Numbered from the stretch's first letter, positions 18,057-25,739 are shown. The stretch: 64,000 nucleotides of DNA from Streptomyces bambusae (GCF_020532645.1 NZ_JAJAUZ010000035.1:20830-84829), one strand, 5' to 3'. Numbers and translations are program-made. The notes: generated by a model from the letters alone, not told the origin.

Positions 18057-18580
18057 CAGCTCCTCCTCCCCGCCAGTTCGTCGGCGGCGCGTCCGCCCAG
18101 GATGCGTTCCAGTTCGGCCAGGCCCTTGGAGGTCTGGCTCTTCACGGTACCGACCGAGATCCCGAGGGCCCGGGCGGTGTCCCGTTCCGAGAGGTCGAAG
18201 GCGTGCCGGAGCACGACGCACGCGCGCTTGCGGAACGGCAGGCGGGCCAGTGCGGCCCGTACGTCGACCGCCCCCGCCACGTCCGGGGCCTCGATCCGGT
18301 CGGGGCGGCGGGTCCGGAACAGGGTGATGCGGCGGCGCTCGCGGACGGCGCTGCGGATGCGGTTGCGGGCGAGGTTGGCGACGACGCCGCGGGCGTACGC
18401 GGCCGGCTGGTCGGCCGCGCGCACCCGGTCCCAGCGGTGCCAGAGGGCGAGCAGGGCGTCGGCGGCGAGGTCGTCGGCCGCGTCCGCCTCGCCGGTCAGC
18501 AGGTGGGCGAAGCGGGCCAGTTCGGCGTAGTGGCGTTCGAAGAACGCGTGGAACTCCGCCGAGGCATCGTCGAGGAGCAT
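18056..18580 (-). CDS. ECF (SigE-family) RNA polymerase sigma factor
   Basis: 174 aa. Region 2 spans about residues 8-75 (FHAFFERHYAELARFAHLL, then DLAADALLALWHRWDRV and the -10 recognition part ending RNRIRSAVRERRR), and region 4 about 108-165 (LPFRKRACVVLRHAFDLSERD, GISVGTVKSQTSKGLAELE). No region 1.1 or 3, as expected for ECF sigmas. ATG at 18580 with GGGAGAGGGG upstream. It is coupled to the membrane protein gene and divergent from the phytase gene. GTTGGTA elements occur on both sides of the divergent region and may be shared -35 elements. Confidence 0.92.
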   Translation of the reverse strand: MLLDDASAEFHAFFERHYAELARFAHLLTGEADAADDLAADALLALWHRWDRVRAADQPAAYARGVVANLARNRIRSAVRERRRITLFRTRRPDRIEAPDVAGAVDVRAALARLPFRKRACVVLRHAFDLSERDTARALGISVGTVKSQTSKGLAELERILGGRAADELAGRRS

Positions 18581-18856
18581 GCGGTGCGCCCCTCTCCCGG
18601 AACGTGGAACTGCCCTGACAGAAGGCGGCAGCATACCAACCGGTCGGGAGGTCTCCGGCGCAGGGCCGGGCCGGGGCCGGGGCGCCGCGCGAGACGGGGC
18701 GAGACGGGCGGTGCGGCAACTCCCCTCCCGGCACGGCGAATTCACCTACCTGTTGGTAACCGGCCCTCGGCCGGACGCCCGTCCCCGCCAGCCTGTCCCT
18801 CGCCACGCGGGGCCGGGTCACCCGGGTTCGCGCAACTCCCCTACGAGAGAAGGACC
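18581..18856. promoter_or_regulatory. Divergent promoter region between ECF sigma and phytase
   Basis: GGTTGGTA lies on the minus strand (18634-18641), 54 bp before the sigma start, with TGTCA at 18616-18620 as a possible -10. TGTTGGTA lies on the plus strand (18751-18758), about 98 bp before the phytase ATG. The shared octamer in both orientations suggests recognition by one factor, perhaps the ECF sigma itself. The -10 spacings differ, so this is tentative. Confidence 0.3.
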
Positions 18857-20143
18857 ATGACCACACGTCCTGTCGGGCGCGCGGGCGCGCTCGTCCTGGG
18901 TGCGCTGCTCGCAGCCTCGTTGTCCCTGCCGGCCGAGGCGCACGGCATCGGGGTCGTCCGGCCGAAGGCCGAGACCCTGCCGCTCTTCGACGACGAGGCG
19001 GGCGGCGACGCCAACGCGGACGATCCGGCGATCTGGCGCAACCCCGCCGATCCGGCGCGCAGCCTGGTGATCGCCACCGCGAAGCAGGGGGGCCTGCGCG
19101 TCTACGACCTGGACGCGCAGCAGGTGCAGTCGGTCGCGGCCCCGGCCGGTCCCGGCGCCGACGACGCCCCGGGCCGCTTCAACAACGTGGACCTGGTGCA
19201 CGGGCTGCGGCTGGCCGGCGGGCGGTCGGACGTCGCGGTCGTCAGCGATCGCGGCAACGACCGGCTGCGGATCTACCGGATCGACGGCAGCCGGCCCGGT
19301 GCCCCGCTGACGGACGTCACCGACCCCGCCGTCCGGCCGGTGTTCTCGGCCGGCCAGGACGAGATCAACGAGCAGGCGACCGCATACGGCCTGGCGACAT
19401 GGACGGACCGGTCGACCGGTCGTACGTACGCGCTGGTCAGCCAGCGGAACCGGGCCCGGATCGCGCTCGTCGAGCTGTTCGCGACCCGGGCCGGCACGGT
19501 GGACTACCGGCAGGTGCGGACGATCGACCTGCCCTCCTCGTTCCGGCTGCCGAACGGCGGGACGTGGACGCCGTGCGGCGAGCCGGGCGAGCTGCCGCAG
19601 GTCGAGGGCATGGTCGTGGACCCGGCGGACGGCACGCTGTACGCCGGCCAGGAGGACGTGGGCATCTGGCGGATCCGGGCCGGCCTGTCGGGCACCCCGC
19701 AGCTGATGGACAAGGTCCGCGAGTTCGGCGTCCCGGGCACGTACGACGAGGAGACCGAGGAGTGCACTCCGGGCGCGGACCCGGGGTACGGCGGCACGCA
19801 CCTGACGGCGGACGTCGAGGGGCTGACGCTGGTGACCGAGCGGGACGGTGACGGCTACCTGCTGGCGTCCAGCCAGGGCGACAACACGTTCGTCGCGTAC
19901 GACCGGGAGCGGGCGGACGACAACGAGTACGAGGGCGCGTTCCGCATCTCCGCGGCCTCGGACACCCTGGACGGCTCCGAGGTCTGCGACGGGGCCGCCG
20001 CCCTGAACGCCCCCCTCGGCCCGAAGTACCCGCACGGGCTCCTGGTCGTGCAGGACGGGCAGGAGACCCCCGGCACCTCCGGGCGCGAGGCCACCGGCTT
20101 CAAGTTCGTGGCCCTGGACGACGTCCTGGACACCCTGGACTGA
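18857..20143 (+). CDS. Secreted beta-propeller phytase (3-phytase)
   Basis: 428 aa. Sec signal peptide (about 1-32, ending LPAEAHG), then a beta-propeller phytase domain over the whole mature protein. Typical blocks are DDEAGGDANADDPAIWRNP, VIATAKQGGLRVYDLDAQ, GRFNNVDLVHG, VVSDRGNDRLRIYRID, YAGQEDVGIWRI, DVEGLTL and SSQGDNTFVAYDR. The acidic residues in these blocks are the Ca and phosphate ligands of the family. It hydrolyses phytate to release phosphate outside the cell. ATG at 18857 follows AGAGAAGGA. Expression could depend on phosphate (PHO boxes not found) or on the divergent ECF sigma. Confidence 0.93.
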   Translation: MTTRPVGRAGALVLGALLAASLSLPAEAHGIGVVRPKAETLPLFDDEAGGDANADDPAIWRNPADPARSLVIATAKQGGLRVYDLDAQQVQSVAAPAGPGADDAPGRFNNVDLVHGLRLAGGRSDVAVVSDRGNDRLRIYRIDGSRPGAPLTDVTDPAVRPVFSAGQDEINEQATAYGLATWTDRSTGRTYALVSQRNRARIALVELFATRAGTVDYRQVRTIDLPSSFRLPNGGTWTPCGEPGELPQVEGMVVDPADGTLYAGQEDVGIWRIRAGLSGTPQLMDKVREFGVPGTYDEETEECTPGADPGYGGTHLTADVEGLTLVTERDGDGYLLASSQGDNTFVAYDRERADDNEYEGAFRISAASDTLDGSEVCDGAAALNAPLGPKYPHGLLVVQDGQETPGTSGREATGFKFVALDDVLDTLD

Positions 20144-20169
20144 TCCGGGGACCCTCCCCCGCTGTCGCG

Positions 20170-20196
20170 CCCGCCGCCCCGCCCCGGGGTGGCGGG
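20170..20196 (+). terminator. Hairpin terminator after phytase
   Basis: CCCGCCGCCCCG, loop CCC, CGGGGTGGCGGG: a 12-bp stem with one G-U pair, 26 bp past the phytase stop. No T-tract follows, as is usual in this G+C range. Confidence 0.6.
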
Positions 20197-20199
20197 CCC

Positions 20200-20205
20200 T
20201 AGGGT
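20200..20205 (+). promoter_or_regulatory. Probable -10 element (TAGGGT) for the AlkD-like gene
   Basis: TAGGGT directly after the phytase terminator fits the TAnnnT -10 consensus of the housekeeping sigma. It would give a leader of about 36 nt that includes the ribosome binding site GAGGAGG. No good -35 is seen. Confidence 0.45.
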
Positions 20206-20247
20206 GCATGCACGGCCGGTCCTGGAGGCCGCGGACGAGGAGGGTGC

Positions 20248-20967
20248 ATGGGAACGGGTGACGTGGCCGAGGGGTTGCGTGAAGCCCTTCGGGCGCACGA
20301 GGACGCGGCGGTCGGGGAGCAGCAGCGGGCCTACGTGAAGAGCGGGATCGGGCATCTGGGGGTGCGGGTGCCCGAGGTGCGGCGGTGCGTGACGGCGGTG
20401 CGGCGGGAGCTCGGGGGGCTGGGCGCGGCAGAGGTCCGGCAGCTGGTGCGGGAGCTGTGGGAGGTGCCGGCGGGCGGTGCGGAGCCGGTGTTCGAGTTCC
20501 GGCTGGCGGCGGTCGAGCTGCTCGTGCAGTACGTGAAGGTGCTCGACGCCGGGGACCTCGCCGAGGTCGAGGGGCTGCTGCGGGAGTGCCGGACCTGGGC
20601 GCTGGTCGATCCGCTGGCCGTGCACTGCGCCGGGGCCGTCGCCCTCGCCGATCCGGCGGCGGGCCCGGTGCTGGACCGGTGGATCGCGGACGAGGACTTC
20701 TGGCTGCGCCGCTCGGCCGTCCTGGCCCTGCTGCCCGGAATCCGGGCGCGGCGCCCCGACACCGGGCGGCTGACGTGGTACGCGGACGCCCTCGTCGGCG
20801 AGCGCGAGTTCTTCCTCCGCAAGGCCCTGGGCTGGGTCCTGCGGGAGATGTCCACCCGGGAGCCGGAGTTCGTCACGTCGTGGCTGGCCCGGCACGGCGA
20901 CCGGGTCGCCCCGCTGACCCGCCGCGAGGCGCTGCGCCGCCTGAACGCGGCCGGGCCCTCGGACTGA
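20248..20967 (+). CDS. DNA alkylation repair protein (AlkC/AlkD-like HEAT-repeat glycosylase family)
   Basis: 239 aa made of alpha-helical HEAT-like repeats. Blocks typical of the family are YVKSGIGHLGVRVPEVRR (about 29-46), FEFRLAAVELLVQY (about 84-97), WALVDPLAVHCAG (about 115-127), DEDFWLRRSAVLALL (about 146-160) and EREFFLRKALGWVLRE (about 178-193). AlkD-type enzymes excise N3- and N7-alkylpurines without base flipping; the aromatic and Asp residues of the DNA-facing groove appear retained. ATG at 20248 has GAGGAGGGTGC upstream. Monocistronic, cytoplasmic. Confidence 0.88.
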   Translation: MGTGDVAEGLREALRAHEDAAVGEQQRAYVKSGIGHLGVRVPEVRRCVTAVRRELGGLGAAEVRQLVRELWEVPAGGAEPVFEFRLAAVELLVQYVKVLDAGDLAEVEGLLRECRTWALVDPLAVHCAGAVALADPAAGPVLDRWIADEDFWLRRSAVLALLPGIRARRPDTGRLTWYADALVGEREFFLRKALGWVLREMSTREPEFVTSWLARHGDRVAPLTRREALRRLNAAGPSD

Positions 20968-21057
20968 GCGGGCCCCCGATGCGCACGGCGGGGGCACGAC
21001 GGCATGGTGTCCGGCGACGGGGCGTCCTGATCGGCTCGCTCGGCCGGTTCAGCCGGT

Positions 21058-21921
21058 TCAGCCTGTCGGGTCGTCCGTCGGCGGTGCGCCGAAGCGGGCC
21101 AGGCAGTGCCAGACCTTCTTGAGCGCCTGTGGATCGTGCCGGCCGGTCGCGGCGGCCTCGCCGATCGTGCGCGGGTCGAGGACGCCGTCGACGGCGATCT
21201 CCGCGCCGAGTTCGACGTATGCGGGGCCGCGGTAGGCGCGGTGGCGGCGGAGTTCGTCGACGGTGAGCCGGAAGCCCGGGTGCCACTCCACCGGGCACGG
21301 CAGCCGGCGGGCCGCCTCCTCGACCGGGGTGCCACGGTGGCTGGGGTCCAGCACCAGGGCCTCGACATCGCGGTCGAGCCGGACCGGGCCGTGCACCTGC
21401 GCCTCGATGTAGTCGTCGAGGGCGTCCTGCCGGTCGGCGAGGGCGAGGCCGACGAGGCCCATCCGGGCGGCGGTGCCGAAGTCGGCCGGCTCCAGCCAGC
21501 TGTCCGGATAGCAGAAGGTGCTCCGGGCCAGCGCCCCGGCGGTGAGCCGGAGGTGGGCCGAGCCGAAGCGGGGTGCGGCCCCCACCGGCTTGCGGCGGAA
21601 GTTGAGGCCGCCGTACACGGGCCGGTCGTCCGCCGGTGCGCAGTCGTAGGCCCCGTTGAAGATGCGGCTCTCCCAGCGCCAGCGGTCACCGCCGGGATGG
21701 GCGGTCAGGCCGCCGTTGCCGGTCCCGGTGACGAACTGCGAGACGTACCGGCCCTGTTCGCCCAGCGCCTCCACGACGGAGCTGCCGTGTGCGGTCCGTT
21801 CGGGGTGGAAGTTCAGCGTGACCCGCAGCTCCGGCGGCACGGGCGGCCCGTCCGCCATCCCGGCCACGTGGGCGAGGGCGCGTTCCTGCGGTGTCGGGCG
21901 GGCGGCGGTCTCGGCGTTCAT
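21058..21921 (-). CDS. DUF3626 family protein
   Basis: 287 aa. The family pattern is clear: LNFHPERTAHG near residue 46, GRYVSQFVTGTGNGGLTAH near 67, RIFNGAYDCAP near 98, RPVYGGLNFRRKP near 110 and GSAHLRL near 130. DUF3626 function is unknown; the conserved His, Asn and Arg residues look enzymatic. ATG at 21921 has no obvious ribosome binding site; a perfect inverted repeat begins at the base next to the start codon. No signal peptide. Downstream on the same strand there is nothing before the AlkD-like gene, which converges on it. Confidence 0.85.
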   Translation of the reverse strand: MNAETAARPTPQERALAHVAGMADGPPVPPELRVTLNFHPERTAHGSSVVEALGEQGRYVSQFVTGTGNGGLTAHPGGDRWRWESRIFNGAYDCAPADDRPVYGGLNFRRKPVGAAPRFGSAHLRLTAGALARSTFCYPDSWLEPADFGTAARMGLVGLALADRQDALDDYIEAQVHGPVRLDRDVEALVLDPSHRGTPVEEAARRLPCPVEWHPGFRLTVDELRRHRAYRGPAYVELGAEIAVDGVLDPRTIGEAAATGRHDPQALKKVWHCLARFGAPPTDDPTG

Positions 21922-21938
21922 GCGTGCAGTGTGCACGC
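21922..21938. promoter_or_regulatory. Inverted repeat abutting the DUF3626 start
   Basis: GCGTGCA, GTG, TGCACGC: perfect 7-bp arms. TGCACGC recurs at 21953-21959. This may be an operator or a 5'-UTR hairpin controlling translation of the DUF3626 gene. Confidence 0.45.
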
Positions 21939-21974
21939 ACGCGGGCGCGGGGTGCACGCTGTTAATTTGCCGCC

Positions 21975-22134
21975 GTGGATCTCTTCCTCGCCGTCGTGGG
22001 CGGCGTTGCGCAGGGTGGTCGAGGGGCTGCCGTACGAGGACTGCGGGCGGCCTCCGGCTGCGCCGGGTGGCTGGTGCGGGACCTGGTGTGCCATCTGGTC
22101 GTCGGCGCGGAGGTGCGGTCCACCGGCCCTGGGG
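21975..22134 (+). pseudogene. 5' relic of a DinB/maleylpyruvate-isomerase-type gene, cut by an inserted element
   Basis: GTG at 21975 opens VDLFLAVVGGVAQ; a shifted frame then gives ALRRVVEGLPYEDCGRP; and the original frame resumes with SGCAGWLVRDLVCHLVVGA. The last block matches the N-terminal mycothiol-dependent maleylpyruvate isomerase/DinB pattern (typically W.VRDLv.Hl). The family needs about 200 residues, but homology ends at 22134, where the repeat element begins. At least two frameshifts plus truncation mean it is not functional. Confidence 0.65.
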
Positions 22135-22136
22135 TC

Positions 22137-22299
22137 TGTCGTCAAACTCCTGTCGTCGCCCGGAGGGCGGCCCCGCGGCGTCTGGTGCGTGCTCTCGGCG
22201 TGCCGGGCGAATGCCCTTGTACTGGACGTACTCGGGCTTTCGCCCGGTGCGGCGAGAGTGCGTGCCAGGCGTCGCGGGGCAGGCAGGAGTTTGACGACA
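22137..22299. mobile_element. 163-bp MITE-like element with 16-bp terminal inverted repeats
   Basis: Left end TGTCGTCAAACTCCTG (22137-22152) and right end CAGGAGTTTGACGACA (22284-22299) are perfect inverted repeats. The inside forms a long imperfect hairpin (GGTGCGTGCTCTCGGCGTG against GCGGCGAGAGTGCGTGCC). It encodes no protein. GGCCCTGGGG occurs on both sides (22125-22134 and 22300-22309), which fits a 10-bp target duplication. Partial copies occur at 12666 and 63939. Confidence 0.8.
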
Positions 22300-22316
22300 G
22301 GCCCTGGGGGCCGCGG

Positions 22317-22346
22317 CCCGGGTCCCGCAGCAGTGCGGGACCCGGG
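22317..22346 (-). terminator. Terminator of the EF-G-like gene
   Basis: CCCGGGTCCCGCA, loop GCAG, TGCGGGACCCGGG: a perfect 13-bp stem, 13 bp beyond the stop of the minus-strand EF-G-like gene. Confidence 0.8.
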
Positions 22347-22358
22347 TCCGCCGCCGGA

Positions 22359-24455
22359 TCAGCGGGCGAGCGCGGCCTCGGCCACCGGCCGCGGCACCGG
22401 TGCGTACGCGGCCGGGCGGGCCGTGAACGTGCCGCGGCCCTGCGTACGGCTGCGCAGCCGGGAGGCGTAGCCGAACAGCTCCGCCAGCGGCACGGTCGCG
22501 GTGATCACGGTCGTGCCGGCCTGCGTGATGGAGCCGGTGACCCGGCCGCGGCGGGCCGCGAGGTCGCCGAGCACCCCGCCGACCGCGTCCTCGGGGACGG
22601 TGACGGACACGTCCGACACCGGCTCCAGGAGCTGCATCTCGCAGGCGCGCAGCGCCTCGCGCAGGGCGAACCTGCCCGCGGCGCGGAACGCGAGCTCCGA
22701 GGAGTCCTTGGAGTGCGTCGCCCCGTCCGTGAGGGTGACCCGCACCCCGGTGACGGGGTGGCCGCCCAGCGGGCCTTCCGCGAGGGCGTCCCGGCAGCCC
22801 GCCTCCACGGCGCGCGCGTACTCCTGCGGCACCCGGCCGCCCACGACGGTGGAACGGAACGCGAAGCCGGTCCCCCGCTCGTCGGTCACGTGCTCACCTC
22901 CCTGAGCGTCCAGCGGTGCCACGTCGATGACGACGTGGGCGAACTGGCCCGACCCGCCGTCCTGTTTGACGTGCCGGTAGACCAGTCCGGACACGCCGCG
23001 CAGGAGCGTCTCGCGGTAGGTCACCCGGGGGCGTCCCACCACGACGTCGAGGCCGTGGTCGCGGCGGACCTTCTCCACCGCGACCTCCAGGTGGAGTTCG
23101 CCCAGCCCCGACAGGACCGTCTGACCGGTCTCGGCGTCGGTGCGGACGACGAGGGAGGGGTCCTCCTCGGCGAGCCGCGCCAGCGCCGTCGCCAGCCGTC
23201 CGGTGTCGGTGCTCCGGCGGGCCTCCACCGCCACCGTCACCACCGGCTCGGCCACCTGCGGCGGTTCGAGGACCAGCGGGGACCGTGGGGTGCAGAGGGT
23301 GCTGCCGGCGCGGGCGGCCTTGGGGCCGACCACGGCGACGATGTCGCCCGCCACCGCCTCCTCCGTCTCCGCGTGCCGGTCGGCCTGCACCCGCAGGATG
23401 CGGGCGATCCGCTCGGTGCGCCCGGTGCCCGCGTCGAGCACCTGGTCGCCCTTGCGGAGCGTGCCGGCGTACACGCGGAGGTAGGTGAGGCGGCCGGTGG
23501 TGGTGGCCGTCACCTTGAACGCGAGGGCCGTGAACGGGCCCGCCGGGTCGGCCGCCCGCTCCTGCTCGGCACCGTCCCGGGTGCCGCGGACCGGCGGCAC
23601 GTCGGCCGGCGAGGGCAGCCAGGCGACGACGGCGTCCAGCAGCGGTTCGACACCGCGGTTGCGGTACGCCGAGCCGCACAGGACGACCACGCCCTCGCCG
23701 CCGAGGGTGAGGGCGCGCAGCGCCCGGCCGAGCACCTCCTCGGTCACGGATCCGTGCGCACAGAACTCCTCCAGGGCTTCCGGGTGCAGGCCGGCCACCG
23801 TCTCGTCGAGCAGTCGCCGGCGCCGCCGTGCCTCCGCGCGCAGCTCCTGGGGAACCGGTCCCGCGGTGTGCGCGGCGGGGCCGGAGCCCTCGTCCCAGAC
23901 GAGGGCCTGCATGCGGATCAGGTCGACGACACCGGTGAAGGTGTCCTCGCGTCCGACGGGCATCTGCACGACCAGCGGTACGGTGCCCAGCCGGTCGCGC
24001 AGCGAGGCGACCGCCGCGTCGAGGTCGGCCCCGGCCCGGTCCATCTTGTTGACGAACGCGATCCGGGGGACGCCGTGCCGGTCGGCCTGCCGCCAGACCG
24101 CCTCGCTCTGCGGTTCGACGCCGGCGACGGCGTCGAACACGGCGACGGCGCCGTCGAGGACGCGCAGGGAGCGTTCCACCTCGTCGGCGAAGTCGACGTG
24201 GCCGGGGGTGTCGATGAGGTTGAGCCGGTGGGCGTCCCAGGTGCAGCTGACGGCGGCGGCGAAGATGGTGATGCCGCGGTCGCGTTCCTGAGCGTCGAAG
24301 TCGGTGACGGTGGTGCCGTCGTGGACTTCGCCGCGCTTGTGGACGGCGCCGGTGGCGTACAGGACGCGCTCGGTGAGCGTGGTCTTGCCGGCGTCCACGT
24401 GCGCGAGGATGCCGAGGTTGCGGACGGTGGTGAGGGGTTGCCGGTCGGTGCGCAT
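22359..24455 (-). CDS. EF-G paralogue / ribosome-associated translational GTPase
   Basis: 698 aa, full EF-G domain order. GTPase motifs: G1 AHVDAGKTT (18-26), G2 RGITI, G3 DTPGH, G4 NKMD and G5 GSAYRN. Then come domain II, domain III (LSGLGELHLEVAVEKV), domain IV (VTYRETL to PVTGVRVTLTDGATHSKDSSELAF) and domain V (LLEPVSDVSVTVPEDAVGGV). It is probably not the main fusA: the housekeeping str-operon neighbours (rpsL, rpsG, tuf) are absent and G2 is followed by FAAAV instead of TSAA. Many actinobacteria carry such second copies. Roles in elongation under stress, recycling or ribosome protection (as in TetM or OtrA) are all possible. ATG at 24455 follows GAAAGGGCAGCC. A 30-codon leader ORF lies 153 nt upstream, hinting at attenuation. 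Confidence 0.85.
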   Translation of the reverse strand: MRTDRQPLTTVRNLGILAHVDAGKTTLTERVLYATGAVHKRGEVHDGTTVTDFDAQERDRGITIFAAAVSCTWDAHRLNLIDTPGHVDFADEVERSLRVLDGAVAVFDAVAGVEPQSEAVWRQADRHGVPRIAFVNKMDRAGADLDAAVASLRDRLGTVPLVVQMPVGREDTFTGVVDLIRMQALVWDEGSGPAAHTAGPVPQELRAEARRRRRLLDETVAGLHPEALEEFCAHGSVTEEVLGRALRALTLGGEGVVVLCGSAYRNRGVEPLLDAVVAWLPSPADVPPVRGTRDGAEQERAADPAGPFTALAFKVTATTTGRLTYLRVYAGTLRKGDQVLDAGTGRTERIARILRVQADRHAETEEAVAGDIVAVVGPKAARAGSTLCTPRSPLVLEPPQVAEPVVTVAVEARRSTDTGRLATALARLAEEDPSLVVRTDAETGQTVLSGLGELHLEVAVEKVRRDHGLDVVVGRPRVTYRETLLRGVSGLVYRHVKQDGGSGQFAHVVIDVAPLDAQGGEHVTDERGTGFAFRSTVVGGRVPQEYARAVEAGCRDALAEGPLGGHPVTGVRVTLTDGATHSKDSSELAFRAAGRFALREALRACEMQLLEPVSDVSVTVPEDAVGGVLGDLAARRGRVTGSITQAGTTVITATVPLAELFGYASRLRSRTQGRGTFTARPAAYAPVPRPVAEAALAR

Positions 24456-24608
24456 GGCTGCCCTTTCGGGGTGACGTGTCGTCAGGTCAGCGCGATTGCG
24501 GATTCCCCGGCGGCCGGCCGGTGTGACGGCGGGCGGCGGCCGGACGGGCCCGGGCCTGCGGCGCGGGCGTGTCTGCGGGGGGAATACGGGGACGCGGGTG
24601 CGTCAGGG

Positions 24609-24701
24609 TCACCTGCGGTGGCGGCCGCGCAGCCGGCACCGCGCGGAACGGGACACGGGGATCACGTCGTACCGCGACGGGGGAACGGTGTGCTGGTGCA
24701 T
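24609..24701 (-). CDS. Putative 30-aa leader peptide of the EF-G-like gene
   Basis: Minus-strand ORF starting ATG at 24701 with a strong ribosome binding site (AGGGAAAGGGGAACGCAC). Product begins MHQHTVPPSRYDVIPVSR and ends RCRLRGRHRR: 30 residues with 9 Arg, 7 of them in the last 13. A -10 hexamer TAGACT lies upstream at 24756-24761. Between its stop and the EF-G-like start are 153 nt containing complementary CCGGCCG/CGGCCGG stretches that could form alternative hairpins. This is the arrangement of translation-attenuation leaders such as those before ribosome-protection or Erm genes. That it is translated and regulatory is inference. Confidence 0.55.
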   Translation of the reverse strand: MHQHTVPPSRYDVIPVSRSARCRLRGRHRR

Positions 24702-24755
24702 GTGCGTTCCCCTTTCCCTGTGTTCGGTTCGGCTCGTGCGGCCGGCTGTGCGGTG

Positions 24756-24761
24756 AGTCTA
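24756..24761 (-). promoter_or_regulatory. Probable -10 element (TAGACT) for leader peptide and EF-G-like gene
   Basis: TAGACT on the minus strand fits the TAnnnT consensus and would start transcription about 48 nt before the leader peptide and about 295 nt before the EF-G-like start, an unusually long leader for this window. Confidence 0.45.
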
Positions 24762-24778
24762 GGGACGTGGGGGTGGCA

Positions 24779-24884
24779 GGGCACGCCATTTTTTTCGCGC
24801 CGTGCCCGCCTCAAACGCCGGCGGGGCCGATTCGGGGGCCCCGCCCCCTGGACCCCCGGTCCTCAATCGCCGGACGGGCTCGGT
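24779..24884. repeat. Intergenic hairpin and CCTCAAnCGCCGG repeat region
   Basis: GGGCACG (24779-24785) and CGTGCCC (24801-24807) enclose a loop with seven T, rare in this DNA. Next, CCTCAAACGCCGGCGGGG (24809) and CCTCAATCGCCGGACGGG (24861) are direct repeats flanking GGGGGCCCCGCCCCC. From memory, sequences of this type are common dispersed intergenic repeats in Streptomyces, perhaps terminators. The rest of the 494-bp gap (24456-24949) holds the leader peptide and the SDR promoter. Confidence 0.55.
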
Positions 24885-24937
24885 CTTGCCCCCGACGGCG
24901 ATCGAGGGGCGGGGGATGCGGGGAAGCCGGGGGTGCA

Positions 24938-24943
24938 TAGCCT
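24938..24943 (+). promoter_or_regulatory. -10 element (TAGCCT) for a leaderless SDR transcript
   Basis: TAGCCT ends 6 nt before the SDR ATG, so transcription would begin at or near the start codon. Confidence 0.45.
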
Positions 24944-24949
24944 GCGGGG

Positions 24950-25732
24950 ATGACGAACTCGCAGGGATACCTTTCCGAACTGTTCTCGCTGGACGGCCGC
25001 GTGGCCGTCGTGACCGGCGGCAGCTCCGGCATCGGCCGCGCCATCGCCACCGCCCTCGCCCACGCCGGTGCCCGCGTGGTGGTCGTGGCCCGCACCCCCG
25101 GCCCGCTGCAGGAGACGGTCGGCACGCTCACGGCCGCCGGCTGCCGCGCCGCCTGGGTCAGCGCCGACCTCGGCAGCCGCCCCGGTGTGACGGCCGCCGC
25201 CGAACGGGCCGTGGAACCGTTCGGCGAGCCGGACATCCTCGTCAACTCCGCCGGCATCAACCTCCGCCCCCCGATGGGCGAGTTGGACGACGCCGTGTGG
25301 GACGCCACGATGGCGGTGAACCTGGAGGCCCCCTTCCTGCTGGGCCGCCGCTTCGGCCCCGGCATGGCCGAACGCGGCTTCGGCCGGATCATCCACGTCA
25401 CCTCCCAGCAGGCGCACCGGGCCTTCGTGCAGAGCGGCGCGTACGGCGTGTCGAAGGGCGGTCTGGAATCCCTCGCCCGTTCCCAGGCCGAGGCCTGGTC
25501 CCGCCACGGCGTCACCTGCAACACCCTCGTCCCGGGCTTCGTGATGACCGCGCTGAACGCCCGGCTCTCCGCGGACCCGGACCGCGTCGCGGCCCTGGCC
25601 GCCCGCACGATGGCCGGCCGCAACGGCCTGGCCGAGGACTTCGCCGGCGCCGCCGTCTTCCTCGCGAGCCGCGCCTCCTCCTACGTCACCGGCCAGTCCC
25701 TCTTCGTCGACGGCGGCTTCTCCGTCCACTGA
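24950..25732 (+). CDS. Short-chain dehydrogenase/reductase (classical SDR)
   Basis: 260 aa Rossmann-fold oxidoreductase. The cofactor loop TGGSSGIG (22-29) and VVARTP after strand 2 are followed by NSAG at 99-102 and the catalytic triad Ser152, Tyr165 and Lys169 (YGVSK). The C-terminus GQSLFVDGGFSVH is the usual SDR end. It resembles gluconate 5-dehydrogenase and 3-oxoacyl reductase types; the substrate is not certain. Residue Ala46 after strand 2 does not settle NAD versus NADP. The ATG is probably leaderless. Directly downstream lies an ABC-ATPase relic. Confidence 0.9.
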   Translation: MTNSQGYLSELFSLDGRVAVVTGGSSGIGRAIATALAHAGARVVVVARTPGPLQETVGTLTAAGCRAAWVSADLGSRPGVTAAAERAVEPFGEPDILVNSAGINLRPPMGELDDAVWDATMAVNLEAPFLLGRRFGPGMAERGFGRIIHVTSQQAHRAFVQSGAYGVSKGGLESLARSQAEAWSRHGVTCNTLVPGFVMTALNARLSADPDRVAALAARTMAGRNGLAEDFAGAAVFLASRASSYVTGQSLFVDGGFSVH

Positions 25733-25739
25733 CCGGTCC

